From Orlajensenia sp001423545 (GTDB lineage Bacteria; Actinomycetota; Actinomycetes; Actinomycetales; Microbacteriaceae): 64,000 bases of DNA. Below, in pieces: positions 1 to 8,007 of the stretch (position 1 is the first letter of the stretch; each line of letters opens with the position of its first letter). The position numbers and the translations under genes are program-made. Location: the NCBI GenBank assembly GCA_001423545.1, contig LMOK01000001.1, forward strand, positions 930,001-994,000, read 5' to 3'. The notes under the pieces are model-generated. The model was not told where the DNA came from and ran no database searches. It saw nothing but the letters and a program-made list of their open reading frames with translations.

Positions 1-449
1 TGTGGGACGACACCGACGGCGAGGTCGACATCTTCGTGTCGGGCATCGGCACCGGCGGCACCATCACCGGAACCGGCCAGGTGCTGAAGGAGCGGAAGCC
101 GACGGTGCAGATCGTGGGAGTCGAGCCCGAGGAGTCGGCCATCCTCAACGGCGGCGCCCCCGGCCCGCACAAGATCCAGGGCATCGGCGCCAACTTCGTG
201 CCCGAGATCCTCGATCGCGAGGTCTACGACGAGATCATCGACGTCAACATCGCCCAGTCCGTCGAGGTGGCCCGTCGTCTCGCCGTCGAAGAGGGCATCC
301 TCGCCGGCATCAGCTCGGGAGCAACCGTGTACGCCGCCCTCGAGCTGGCGAAGCGACCCGAGAACGCCGGCAAGACCATCGTCGTCATCGTCGCCAGCTA
401 TGGAGAGCGCTACCTCTCGACCGTGTTGTTCGAGGGTCTCGTCGACTGA
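1..449 (+). CDS. cysK: Cysteine synthase (O-acetylserine sulfhydrylase), C-terminal part
   Basis: PLP enzyme that joins O-acetylserine and sulfide to give cysteine. Only the last 148 residues are in the window; the reading frame starts at base 3 and the N-terminal part with the PLP lysine lies outside. The loop GTGGTITG that holds the PLP phosphate is present near the visible N-terminus, as is GISSGA, the serine loop that contacts the PLP ring, followed by the usual C-terminal helix. The gene lies 44 bp upstream of cysE on the same strand, so the two last steps of cysteine synthesis are adjacent. Cystathionine beta-synthase shares this fold, but the cysE neighbour favours CysK. Confidence 0.93.
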   Translation, partial: WDDTDGEVDIFVSGIGTGGTITGTGQVLKERKPTVQIVGVEPEESAILNGGAPGPHKIQGIGANFVPEILDREVYDEIIDVNIAQSVEVARRLAVEEGILAGISSGATVYAALELAKRPENAGKTIVVIVASYGERYLSTVLFEGLVD

Positions 450-481
450 GCGGGTCGCCATCGGACATCCTTGGGCGGCCG

Positions 482-487
482 TAGGCT
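482..487 (+). promoter_or_regulatory. Putative leaderless -10 box for cysE
   Basis: TAGGCT ends 6 nt before the cysE ATG, so transcription would start at or next to the start codon. A GGAG also lies in the spacer, so ordinary initiation on a longer cysK-cysE message is possible too. No clear -35 is seen. Confidence 0.4.
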
Positions 488-493
488 GGAGCC

Positions 494-1066
494 ATGGGAT
501 TCTTCGCCGCGCTTCGTGAGGATGTCGCGACGGCTCGCTCGCACGATCCGGCTGCGCGCAGCAGCATCGAGGTGTTCCTCGCGTACTCCGGCCTGCACGC
601 CGTGTGGGGCTACAGGCTGACGCACCTGCTCTGGGTCGCCGGCTTCCGTCTGCCGGCCCGACTGCTCTCGCAGCTGCTGCGGTTCCTCACCGGCGTCGAG
701 ATCCACCCCGCGGCCACGATCGGGCGCAGACTGTTCATCGACCACGGCATGGGCGTCGTGATCGGGGCCACCGCCGTGCTCGGCGACGACGTGATGCTGT
801 ACCACGGCGTGACACTGGGCGGGAAGAGCCGACACCACCGGCGCGATGAGAAGCGGCATCCGACCCTCGAAGACGGCGTGACAGTCGGCGCCGGCGCCAA
901 GGTCCTCGGCGACATCACGCTCGGAGCCTGGTCGACCGTCGGCGCGAACGCCGTCGTGACCAAGGACGCCCCGTCGAACTCGCTGCTGACCGGGATCCCG
1001 GCGACCATCAGGCCGGCGGATCCCGACGCCACCGAGTCGGCCCGAGGCGTCGTCTACGACGCCTGA
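494..1066 (+). CDS. cysE: Serine O-acetyltransferase
   Basis: Transfers acetyl from acetyl-CoA to L-serine, giving the O-acetylserine used by CysK. The protein is 190 residues, the short class of this family. An N-terminal helical part of about 65 residues is followed by a left-handed beta-helix made of hexapeptide repeats (for example VIGATAVLG and TVGANAVV). The catalytic histidine is expected in DHGMG (His84) and the substrate histidine in RHPTLED (His122). The C-terminal segment has the LLTGIPA turn typical of these enzymes. It runs convergently with prfA, with only 5 bp between the stop codons. ATG 494 is preceded by GGAG and by a TAGGCT box. Confidence 0.95.
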   Translation: MGFFAALREDVATARSHDPAARSSIEVFLAYSGLHAVWGYRLTHLLWVAGFRLPARLLSQLLRFLTGVEIHPAATIGRRLFIDHGMGVVIGATAVLGDDVMLYHGVTLGGKSRHHRRDEKRHPTLEDGVTVGAGAKVLGDITLGAWSTVGANAVVTKDAPSNSLLTGIPATIRPADPDATESARGVVYDA

Positions 1067-1071
1067 GCGAC

Positions 1072-2151
1072 CTAGCCCTGGTCGCCGATGTCGGCGAGCC
1101 TGGCCTCTTCATCGGCCTGGATGGCCGACTCGATGATGGGCTCGAGCGCGCCGTTCATGACCGAGTCCAGGTTGTAGGCCTTGTAGCCCGTGCGGTGATC
1201 GGCGATGCGGTTCTCGGGGAAGTTGTAGGTGCGGATGCGCTCCGAGCGGTCCATCGTGCGGATCTGGGTCTTGCGGGCCGCACTGTCGAGCTCGGCCTGC
1301 TCCTCCTGACGACGCGCGAGGATGCGGGCGCGCAGCACGCGCATGCCGGCCTCGCGGTTCTGCAGCTGGCTCTTCTCGTTCTGCATCGCGACCACGATGC
1401 CCGTCGGAAGGTGGGTGATGCGCACGGCGGAGTCCGTGGTGTTGACCGACTGGCCGCCGGGACCGCTCGAGCGGTAGACGTCGATCTTCAGGTCGTTCTG
1501 GTTGATGTCGACCTCTTCGGGGGCGTCGACCTCGGGGAAGACGAGAACACCCGTCGTCGAGGTGTGGATGCGTCCCTGGGACTCGGTGGCCGGAACGCGC
1601 TGCACCCGGTGGACGCCTCCCTCGTACTTGAGGTGGGCCCAGACCCCCTGCGACGGGTCGGTCGCATTGGACTTGATGGCGACCTGAACGTCCTTGTAGC
1701 CGCCGAGGTCGCTCTCGGTGCGCTCGAGGAGCTCGGTCTTCCAGCCCTTGGACTCGGCGTAGTGCATGTACATGCGCAGCAGGTCGGCGGCGAACAGGGC
1801 GCTCTCGGCTCCGCCCTCTCCGCCCTTGATCTCCATGATCACGTCGCGGCCGTCGTCCGGGTCGCGCGGGATGAGGAGACGACGCAGCTTCTCCTGGGTC
1901 GTCGCGAGCTCCTCCTCGAGGGCGGGGATCTCCTCGGCGAAGGCCTCGTCCTCGCGGGCGAGCTCGCGGGCTGCGGCGAGGTCATCGCCGGCCTGGATCC
2001 ACGCCGTGTTGGCGGCGGCGATCTTCGAGAGCTCCGCGTAGCGGCGGTTGACCTTCTTGGCGCGCGCGGCGTCGGCGTGCAGCGCCGGGTCGGCCAGCTG
2101 CTCCTGCAGATCAGCGTGCTCGTCGAGCAGTACCTTCACCGAATCGAACAT
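1072..2151 (-). CDS. prfA: Peptide chain release factor 1
   Basis: Recognises UAA and UAG stop codons in the ribosomal A site and triggers peptide release. At 359 residues it has the normal length. The catalytic GGQ (Gly232-Gly233-Gln234) sits in SSGPGGQSVN, and the N-terminal helical domain and the codon-recognition domain upstream are intact. AGGAG lies 7 nt upstream of the ATG. It follows rho on the same strand after a strong terminator. The usual partner prmC, which methylates the GGQ glutamine, is not next to it; cysE faces it instead. Confidence 0.96.
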   Translation of the reverse strand: MFDSVKVLLDEHADLQEQLADPALHADAARAKKVNRRYAELSKIAAANTAWIQAGDDLAAARELAREDEAFAEEIPALEEELATTQEKLRRLLIPRDPDDGRDVIMEIKGGEGGAESALFAADLLRMYMHYAESKGWKTELLERTESDLGGYKDVQVAIKSNATDPSQGVWAHLKYEGGVHRVQRVPATESQGRIHTSTTGVLVFPEVDAPEEVDINQNDLKIDVYRSSGPGGQSVNTTDSAVRITHLPTGIVVAMQNEKSQLQNREAGMRVLRARILARRQEEQAELDSAARKTQIRTMDRSERIRTYNFPENRIADHRTGYKAYNLDSVMNGALEPIIESAIQADEEARLADIGDQG

Positions 2152-2200
2152 CTCGAGACTCCTGTTGTTTCACCTGCGTGAGAGTGGACGTTGTCGGGGA

Positions 2201-2252
2201 AAAAGCCGAAGGTCCTGCGCGTCGGCCACTCTCGTTCCGATGCGCAGGACCC
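2201..2252 (-). terminator. Terminator after rho
   Basis: A 15-bp stem with one G-U pair (2212-2226 with 2238-2252) and an 11-nt loop, followed on the minus strand by CTTCGG and a run of five T (2201-2205). It separates rho from prfA, so prfA probably has its own promoter or depends on readthrough. Confidence 0.8.
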
Positions 2253-2262
2253 TCTGAAGACG

Positions 2263-4392
2263 CTAGTGCTCGCCCGTGTGCCCGTTGGTGCCGTTCTTGC
2301 CGACCTGCATGAGGAACTCGACGTTGGACTGGGTCTCCTTGAGGCGACCCAGAACCGCTTCGAGTGCCTGCTGCTGGTCGAGACCGGCGAGGGCGCGACG
2401 CAGCTTCCAGGTGATCTTGACCTCGTCGGCGCTCATCAGCATCTCCTCGCGGCGGGTGCCGGAGGCGTTGACGTCGACGGCGGGGAAGATGCGCTTGTCT
2501 GCGAGCTGGCGCGAGAGGCGCAGCTCCGAGTTTCCGGTGCCCTTGAACTCCTCGAAGATGACCTCGTCCATCTTGGACCCGGTCTCGATGAGCGCCGTGG
2601 CGAGGATCGTGAGCGATCCACCGTTCTCGATGTTGCGAGCGGCACCGAAGAAGCGCTTCGGCGGGTAGAGCGCCGAGGCGTCGACACCACCGGAGAGGAT
2701 GCGGCCTGAAGCCGGAGCCGCCAGGTTGTAGGCGCGGCCGAGGCGGGTGATCGAGTCGAGCAGCACGACGACGTCGTGGCCCAGCTCGACGAGGCGCTTC
2801 GCACGCTCGATGGCGAGCTCGGCGACGGTGGTGTGGTCCTCCGCCGGGCGGTCGAAGGTGGAGGCGATGACCTCGCCCTTCACCGTGCGCTGCATGTCGG
2901 TGACCTCTTCAGGGCGCTCGTCGACGAGAACGACCATGAGGTGGACCTCGGGGTTGTTGATCGCGATGGCGTTGGCGATCTGCTGCAGCACGATCGTCTT
3001 GCCGGCCTTGGGCGGCGCGACGATGAGGCCGCGCTGGCCCTTGCCGATCGGCGACACCAGGTCGATGATGCGCTGCGTGAGCTTGGTGGGCTCGGTCTCG
3101 AGGCGCAGGCGCTCCTGCGGGTAGAGCGGCGTGAGCTTCTGGAAGTCGACGCGCGCTGCGGCCTCGTCGACGGACTGGCCGTTGATCGAGTCGACCTTGA
3201 CGATCGCGTTGTACTTCTGGCGGCCGTTGCCGTCGCCCTCGTGCGGCTGGCGGATGGCGCCGACGACGGCGTCTCCCTTGCGCAGGTTGTACTTCTTGAC
3301 CTGGCCGAGCGAGACGTAGACGTCGCTCGGGCCCGGCAGGTAGCCGCTGGTGCGCACGAAGGCGTAGTTGTCGAGGACGTCGAGGATGCCGGCGACGGGG
3401 ATGAGCACGTCGTCGTCGTTCAGCTCGGGCTCGAACTCGTCGCCCGCAGCACCGCCGCGACGCTTGCGGTCGCGGTAGCGGCTGCGGCCGGAGCGGGAGT
3501 CGCCCTCTGCCGCCTGACGCTGGCTGTCGCGCTGGCTCTGCTGGCCGTTGCCGTTCTGCCGCTCGTCGAGGTCGAGCTTCTGGCCCTGCTCTGCAGGCTG
3601 GTTGCCCTGCTTCTGCTGGTTCTGGTTGCCCCGGTCGTTGCCGTTCTGGCCGTTGTTCTGGTTGCCGTTCTGGGCATTGGCGTTCTGGCCGTTGCCGTCC
3701 TGGGCCTTCTCGCCACGGCCACCGCGGTTGCGGTTGCGGTTGCGGCCCTGACGCTCGCCCTGCGGCTTCTCGTCGGTGGACTCGGCGGCGTCGGTGGACT
3801 CGACGGCAGCGGGGGCCTCGGTGGCCTCGGCGGTCTCGGTGGCCTGAGGGGCGACCTTGACCTGCTTGCGGCGCTGGCCGCGCGGGGCCTCGCTGTCCTG
3901 GGCCTTCTCGGGGTTGTTGTTGCGGGCTGCGACGGCGTCGAGCGCCGGAACGAGGCTGTCGAGGCCGGTTCCGCCTGCGGTGTTCACGTGGGCGCCGGCG
4001 GCCGTCGAGGCCGTGGTGGCGCGGCGCGAGCCACGGCCACGGGTCACGGCAGGGGCGCCGGTCACGGTGAGGGCTGCGGCCGGGGCCGGGGTCTGCTCGG
4101 AAGCGGGGACGGGTGCCTGCTCGGCGGCCGGGGCAGCTGCGGGCTCGGCAGGGGCATCCGTCGTCGTCGACGAGGCCTCGGGCGCGGCCGGAGCGGCGGT
4201 CTCGGGGGCAGCGGCGGCGATCTCGCCCGCTCCGGGCTGGGCGTCGACGATGGCGTCGACGAGCTCGCCCTTGCGGAGCTTGGAGGCACCGGGGATGCTG
4301 AGCTGGGTCGCGAGAGCCTGGAGCTCGGCGACGCGCAGCGTGTTCAGCTGGGTGCGGGTTGCCACGGTCTGAGTGGCGTTGACATCAGTCAC
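2263..4392 (-). CDS. rho: Transcription termination factor Rho with Asn/Gln-rich insert
   Basis: RNA-dependent hexameric ATPase that ends transcription at untranslated C-rich RNA. The 709-residue length is well above the roughly 420 of E. coli Rho because of an actinobacterial insert. Order: Rho N domain (about 10-60), an Ala/Pro/Glu-rich linker (60-210), a segment about 215-290 with 17 Asn and 18 Gln mixed with Gly and Arg, a basic patch (RSRYRDRKRRGG), the cold-shock-like RNA-binding domain (about 310-390), then the ATPase with Walker A APPKAGKT (Lys465) and VDERPEEV. GTG 4392 is chosen because AAAGGA lies upstream; the ATG 51 nt further up lacks a site. A TAGACT box about 180 nt upstream may be its promoter. 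Confidence 0.96.
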   Translation of the reverse strand: MTDVNATQTVATRTQLNTLRVAELQALATQLSIPGASKLRKGELVDAIVDAQPGAGEIAAAAPETAAPAAPEASSTTTDAPAEPAAAPAAEQAPVPASEQTPAPAAALTVTGAPAVTRGRGSRRATTASTAAGAHVNTAGGTGLDSLVPALDAVAARNNNPEKAQDSEAPRGQRRKQVKVAPQATETAEATEAPAAVESTDAAESTDEKPQGERQGRNRNRNRGGRGEKAQDGNGQNANAQNGNQNNGQNGNDRGNQNQQKQGNQPAEQGQKLDLDERQNGNGQQSQRDSQRQAAEGDSRSGRSRYRDRKRRGGAAGDEFEPELNDDDVLIPVAGILDVLDNYAFVRTSGYLPGPSDVYVSLGQVKKYNLRKGDAVVGAIRQPHEGDGNGRQKYNAIVKVDSINGQSVDEAAARVDFQKLTPLYPQERLRLETEPTKLTQRIIDLVSPIGKGQRGLIVAPPKAGKTIVLQQIANAIAINNPEVHLMVVLVDERPEEVTDMQRTVKGEVIASTFDRPAEDHTTVAELAIERAKRLVELGHDVVVLLDSITRLGRAYNLAAPASGRILSGGVDASALYPPKRFFGAARNIENGGSLTILATALIETGSKMDEVIFEEFKGTGNSELRLSRQLADKRIFPAVDVNASGTRREEMLMSADEVKITWKLRRALAGLDQQQALEAVLGRLKETQSNVEFLMQVGKNGTNGHTGEH

Positions 4393-4575
4393 GGGAGTTT
4401 GGTCCTTTCGCCTGGCGGGAATCCGTCCAGGGGAGCTGGTCACCGAGCTGCGTGTCGCGATTTCGACATGGAAACGCGACAGGCGGGTGGCGCGATGAGA
4501 GCAAATGAATTGCGGGGAATTGCACCGGTCCAGTCGGTTCGCTTTGCTGTGCGGAACCGTGACGGGTACGGGCTC

Positions 4576-4581
4576 AGTCTA
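4576..4581 (-). promoter_or_regulatory. Putative rho promoter -10
   Basis: TAGACT on the minus strand, about 184 nt upstream of the rho start, gives a leader of roughly 175-180 nt. No convincing -35 is seen. The 4393-4633 gap between thrB and rho holds nothing else that I can identify. A long rho leader would fit autoregulation, which is known for Rho in other bacteria. Confidence 0.35.
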
Positions 4582-4633
4582 ACACCGTGCCGGAGGATGC
4601 CCTGACACGCGAACGCGGGTCATCAGGGGATCC

Positions 4634-5584
4634 TCAGGCCGAGGCGTTCACCGAGCCTTTGAAGTCGACGGCCAGGTGGAGTGCCTGCCACGGCGTCTCG
4701 GACACCGAGGCGACGAGATCGGCCGCACCGAGGCGCTGCCCCGGGTCGCTCGCGAGCACGAGGATCGACGGGCCGGCGCCCGACACCACGGCCGGGTAGC
4801 CTGCGGCACGAAGGGCGACGATGAGGGCGTTGGTCTCCGGCATGGCTGCGGCCCGGTAGTTCTGGTGCAGCTTGTCCTCCGTGGCGGCGAGCAGCAGCTC
4901 GGGACTCTGGATGAGCGCGGCGACGAGCAGTGCAGACCGCGAGACGTTGAAGACGGCGTCCTCGTGCGGAACCGACTCGGGCTGCAGGCTGCGTGCGAGG
5001 GCTGTCGACATCACGTGCTCGGGAACGAACATCACGGGTGAGACGCCGCGGTGCACCATGAGCTTCTTGTGCTGCGGACCTTCCGGCGTGGTCCACGCGA
5101 TGGTCAGACCGCCGAACAGGGCGGGCGCCACGTTGTCGGGGTGGCCCTCCAACTCCGTCGCGAGGGCCAGGGCATCGTTGTCCGAGATCTCGACGACGCC
5201 CTCGAGGATGCCCTTGGCAGCCATCACCCCCGAGACGATCGCAGCTCCGGAGGACCCGAGGCCGCGCCCGTGCGGGATCGAGTTGCGGGCCTCGAGGCGG
5301 AGGCCGGGAAGCGCGTAGCCGTAGTGCGCGAGCACGTGGGCGATGGAGCGCACGACCAGGTGCGACTCGTCCGTCGGCACCTCACCGGCTCCGACACCCT
5401 CGACGTGGATGTCGACGCCGGGAGCAGGAAGCACCTCGACGACGAGCTCGTCGTAGAGGGCGAGCGCGAGTCCGAGGGTGTCGAATCCGGGGCCGAGGTT
5501 CGCACTGGTGGCCGGCACCTGCACCGAGACCCGACGACCGACGAGCTCGGGGGCGAGGGAGTTCAGCGTCACGGCGGCGGTCAT
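4634..5584 (-). CDS. thrB: Homoserine kinase
   Basis: Phosphorylates homoserine with ATP, the step before threonine synthase. GHMP-family kinase of 316 residues. The family's ATP loop is seen as PHGRGLGSSGAAI (about 103-115), with the N-terminal VPATSANLGPGFDTLG and a C-terminal VSGAGPSIL glycine loop. Its ATG overlaps the thrC stop codon by 4 bp (ATGA), so the genes are translationally coupled. It is the last gene of the lysA-hom-thrC-thrB operon. Confidence 0.95.
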   Translation of the reverse strand: MTAAVTLNSLAPELVGRRVSVQVPATSANLGPGFDTLGLALALYDELVVEVLPAPGVDIHVEGVGAGEVPTDESHLVVRSIAHVLAHYGYALPGLRLEARNSIPHGRGLGSSGAAIVSGVMAAKGILEGVVEISDNDALALATELEGHPDNVAPALFGGLTIAWTTPEGPQHKKLMVHRGVSPVMFVPEHVMSTALARSLQPESVPHEDAVFNVSRSALLVAALIQSPELLLAATEDKLHQNYRAAAMPETNALIVALRAAGYPAVVSGAGPSILVLASDPGQRLGAADLVASVSETPWQALHLAVDFKGSVNASA

Positions 5585-6681
5585 GCCTTCGCCAGGCCGA
5601 GCACGTCGGCGATCTCGGCGGTGTCCACGGCGACGCTCTCGGGCTGGATGTCGGAGCCGTCCGCCGTGCGGAGGGCCCACTGCGGGTCCTTCAGGCCGTG
5701 GCCGGTCACCGTGAGCACGACGGTGGCGCCCCGGCCGATCACGCCGGCCTCGGCCTGCTCGAGCAGGCCGGCCACGCTGATGGCTGAAGCGGGCTCGACG
5801 AAGATGCCGACCTCGGAGGAGAGGATGCGCTGGGCCTCGAGGATGCGGGCGTCGTCGATGGCTCCGAAGTAGCCGTCGCTGTTCTCGCGAGCCGCGATGG
5901 CCAGCTCCCACGACGCCGGGTTGCCGATGCGGATGGCGCTGGCGATGGTGTCGGGGTTCTTGACGACGTGGCCGAGCACGATCGGTGCGCTGCCGGCGGC
6001 CTGGAAGCCGAACATGCGCGGCATCTTGGTCGTGACGCCGCGCTGCAGCTCCTCGGAGTACCCGCGGTGGTAGGCCGTGTAGTTTCCGGCATTGCCGACG
6101 GGGACGATGTGGAAGTCCGGCGCCTCGCGCAGCACCTCGACGACCTCGAACGCCGCGGTCTTCTGACCCTCGATGCGGTCGTTGTTGACCGAGTTCACGA
6201 GGTGCACCGGGTAGTTGTCCGCGAGCTCGCGGGCGATCTCGAGGCAGTCGTCGAAGTTGCCGCGCACCTGCAGCAGGCGGCCGTTGTGGGCGATGGCCTG
6301 GCTGAGCTTGCCCATGGCGATCTTGCCCTCCGGCACGAGCACGGCAGCGGTGATCCCGGCGTGGGCGGCGTACGCGGCAGCCGATGCGGAGGTGTTGCCC
6401 GTCGACGCGCAGATGATGGCCTTGGCGCCGGCCTCGACGCCCTTCGTGACGGCCATGGTCATGCCGCGGTCCTTGAAGGAGCCCGTGGGGTTCATGCCCT
6501 CGAACTTGACCCAGACCTGGGCGCCGGTGCGGGCCGACAGCGCCGGCGCCGGCAGGAGGGGCGTTCCGCCCTCACCCAGCGTGACGACGGGGGTGGCATC
6601 CGTCACGTCGAGACGATCGGCGTACTCGCGGATGACTCCGCGCCACTGGCGGGACTCGCGGATCTGCGGGGTGGTGCTCAT
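5581..6681 (-). CDS. thrC: Threonine synthase
   Basis: PLP enzyme that converts O-phosphohomoserine to threonine. The 366-residue length matches the short class found in actinobacteria. The PLP lysine is in NPTGSFKDRG (Lys70), the phosphate loop is VPVGNAGNY, and TVTGHGLKD lies near the C-terminus. AAGGAG lies upstream of the ATG. It begins 6 bp after the hom stop and overlaps thrB by 4 bp. Confidence 0.95.
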   Translation of the reverse strand: MSTTPQIRESRQWRGVIREYADRLDVTDATPVVTLGEGGTPLLPAPALSARTGAQVWVKFEGMNPTGSFKDRGMTMAVTKGVEAGAKAIICASTGNTSASAAAYAAHAGITAAVLVPEGKIAMGKLSQAIAHNGRLLQVRGNFDDCLEIARELADNYPVHLVNSVNNDRIEGQKTAAFEVVEVLREAPDFHIVPVGNAGNYTAYHRGYSEELQRGVTTKMPRMFGFQAAGSAPIVLGHVVKNPDTIASAIRIGNPASWELAIAARENSDGYFGAIDDARILEAQRILSSEVGIFVEPASAISVAGLLEQAEAGVIGRGATVVLTVTGHGLKDPQWALRTADGSDIQPESVAVDTAEIADVLGLAKA

Positions 6682-6687
6682 GAGGGA

Positions 6688-8007
6688 TTACGCTCCTTCA
6701 ACTCGGAGGACGGATGCGACGCGGGCGACGACGCGGTTGGCAGCCAGGTCCGCGACGGTCGCGGCGAGCGCGGCCTCCCGGGCTCCATGGGTGCCGATGA
6801 CGAGGATGGCGGTGGACTCTCCGCCGGGGGTCGCCGTGGCGACGGACTGCTCGACGGTCTCGACCGAGACGCCGTGCTCGGCGAAGACGCCGGCGATGGT
6901 GGCGAGGACCCCGGGCTCGTCGATGACGTCGAGGGTGACGGCGTAGCGCGTCGTGGCCTTGCCGATCTCGAGCACCGGGAGGCCGGCGTGCTTCGACTCG
7001 GTGAGGCCGGGACCGCCGACGACGTGACGTCGCGCGAGGGAGACCAGGTCGCCGAGCACGGCGGACGACGTCTCGACTCCGCCGGCACCCGCGCCGTAGA
7101 ACATGAGGGCTCCAGCGGCCTCGGCCTCGACGAACACGGCGTTGTTGGCACCGTGCACGGCGGCCAGCGGGTGGCTGCGCGGCACCATGGCCGGGTAGAC
7201 CCGCACCGAGACGCCCTCGACACCGGTGTCGGGATCGATGAGGCGCTCGCAGATGGCGAGCAGCTTGACCACGTGGCCGGAGTGCGCGGCCGAGGCGATC
7301 TGGGCTGCGGTGACGGCGGTGATGCCCTCACGGTGCACGTCGTCCACCGACACCTCGGTGTGGAAGGCGAGGCTGGCGAGGATGGCCGCCTTCTGCGCTG
7401 CGTCATAGCCGTCGACGTCCGCGCTCGGGTTCGCCTCGGCGAGACCGAGCTCCTGGGCTGTGGCCAAGGCGTCCTCGAGGCTGTCGCCCTGGGTGTCCAT
7501 GCGGTCGAGGATGTAGTTCGTGGTGCCGTTGACGATGCCGAGGATGCGCTTGACCCTGTCGCCCGCGAGGCTCTCGCGCAGCGGACGGATGATCGGGATC
7601 GCCCCGCCCACGGCCGCCTCGTAGTAGAGCTGGGCTCCCACCTGCTCGGCCGCGGCGAAGAGCTCGGGTCCGTGCGTGGCCAGCAGGGCCTTGTTGCCCG
7701 TGACGACGTCGGCGCCGGAGTTCAGCGCCTGCAGGATGTAGGTGCGGGCGGGCTCGATGCCGCCCATGAGCTCGATCACGACGTCGGCGCCGAGGATCAG
7801 CCTCTCGGCGTCGGTCGTCAGCAGCTCGCGCGGCAGGTCGACGCTGCGCTTCGCGTCGACGTCGCGCACGGCGATGCCGATGAGGTCGAGGCTGGCGCCC
7901 ACGCGCTGCGCGAGCTCATCCCTGTCCTCCAGCAGCGACCGCGCGACCTGTGCTCCGACGGATCCTCCGCCGAGCAGGGCGACGCGCAGTGAACGGTAGG
8001 CGATCAT
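6688..8007 (-). CDS. hom: Homoserine dehydrogenase with ACT domain
   Basis: Reduces aspartate semialdehyde to homoserine with NAD(P)H, the branch point to threonine and methionine. The protein is 439 residues: an N-terminal nucleotide-binding fold with LLGGGSVGAQV, a catalytic domain containing GIVNGTTNYI and the lysine-containing segment around DGYDAAQKAAILA, and a C-terminal ACT domain (about 350-439, starting near VTLDVIDEPGVLATIAGVF) that in this family binds threonine for feedback control. Its ATG overlaps the lysA stop by 4 bp. Its product also feeds metX and metY further along the window. Confidence 0.96.
   Translation of the reverse strand: MIAYRSLRVALLGGGSVGAQVARSLLEDRDELAQRVGASLDLIGIAVRDVDAKRSVDLPRELLTTDAERLILGADVVIELMGGIEPARTYILQALNSGADVVTGNKALLATHGPELFAAAEQVGAQLYYEAAVGGAIPIIRPLRESLAGDRVKRILGIVNGTTNYILDRMDTQGDSLEDALATAQELGLAEANPSADVDGYDAAQKAAILASLAFHTEVSVDDVHREGITAVTAAQIASAAHSGHVVKLLAICERLIDPDTGVEGVSVRVYPAMVPRSHPLAAVHGANNAVFVEAEAAGALMFYGAGAGGVETSSAVLGDLVSLARRHVVGGPGLTESKHAGLPVLEIGKATTRYAVTLDVIDEPGVLATIAGVFAEHGVSVETVEQSVATATPGGESTAILVIGTHGAREAALAATVADLAANRVVARVASVLRVEGA

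Noticed and set aside
2776..4605. Long open frame opposite rho
   Set aside because: It is the antisense of rho with Leu/Val/Ala/Gly-rich low-complexity translation, the usual shadow of high-G+C genes.
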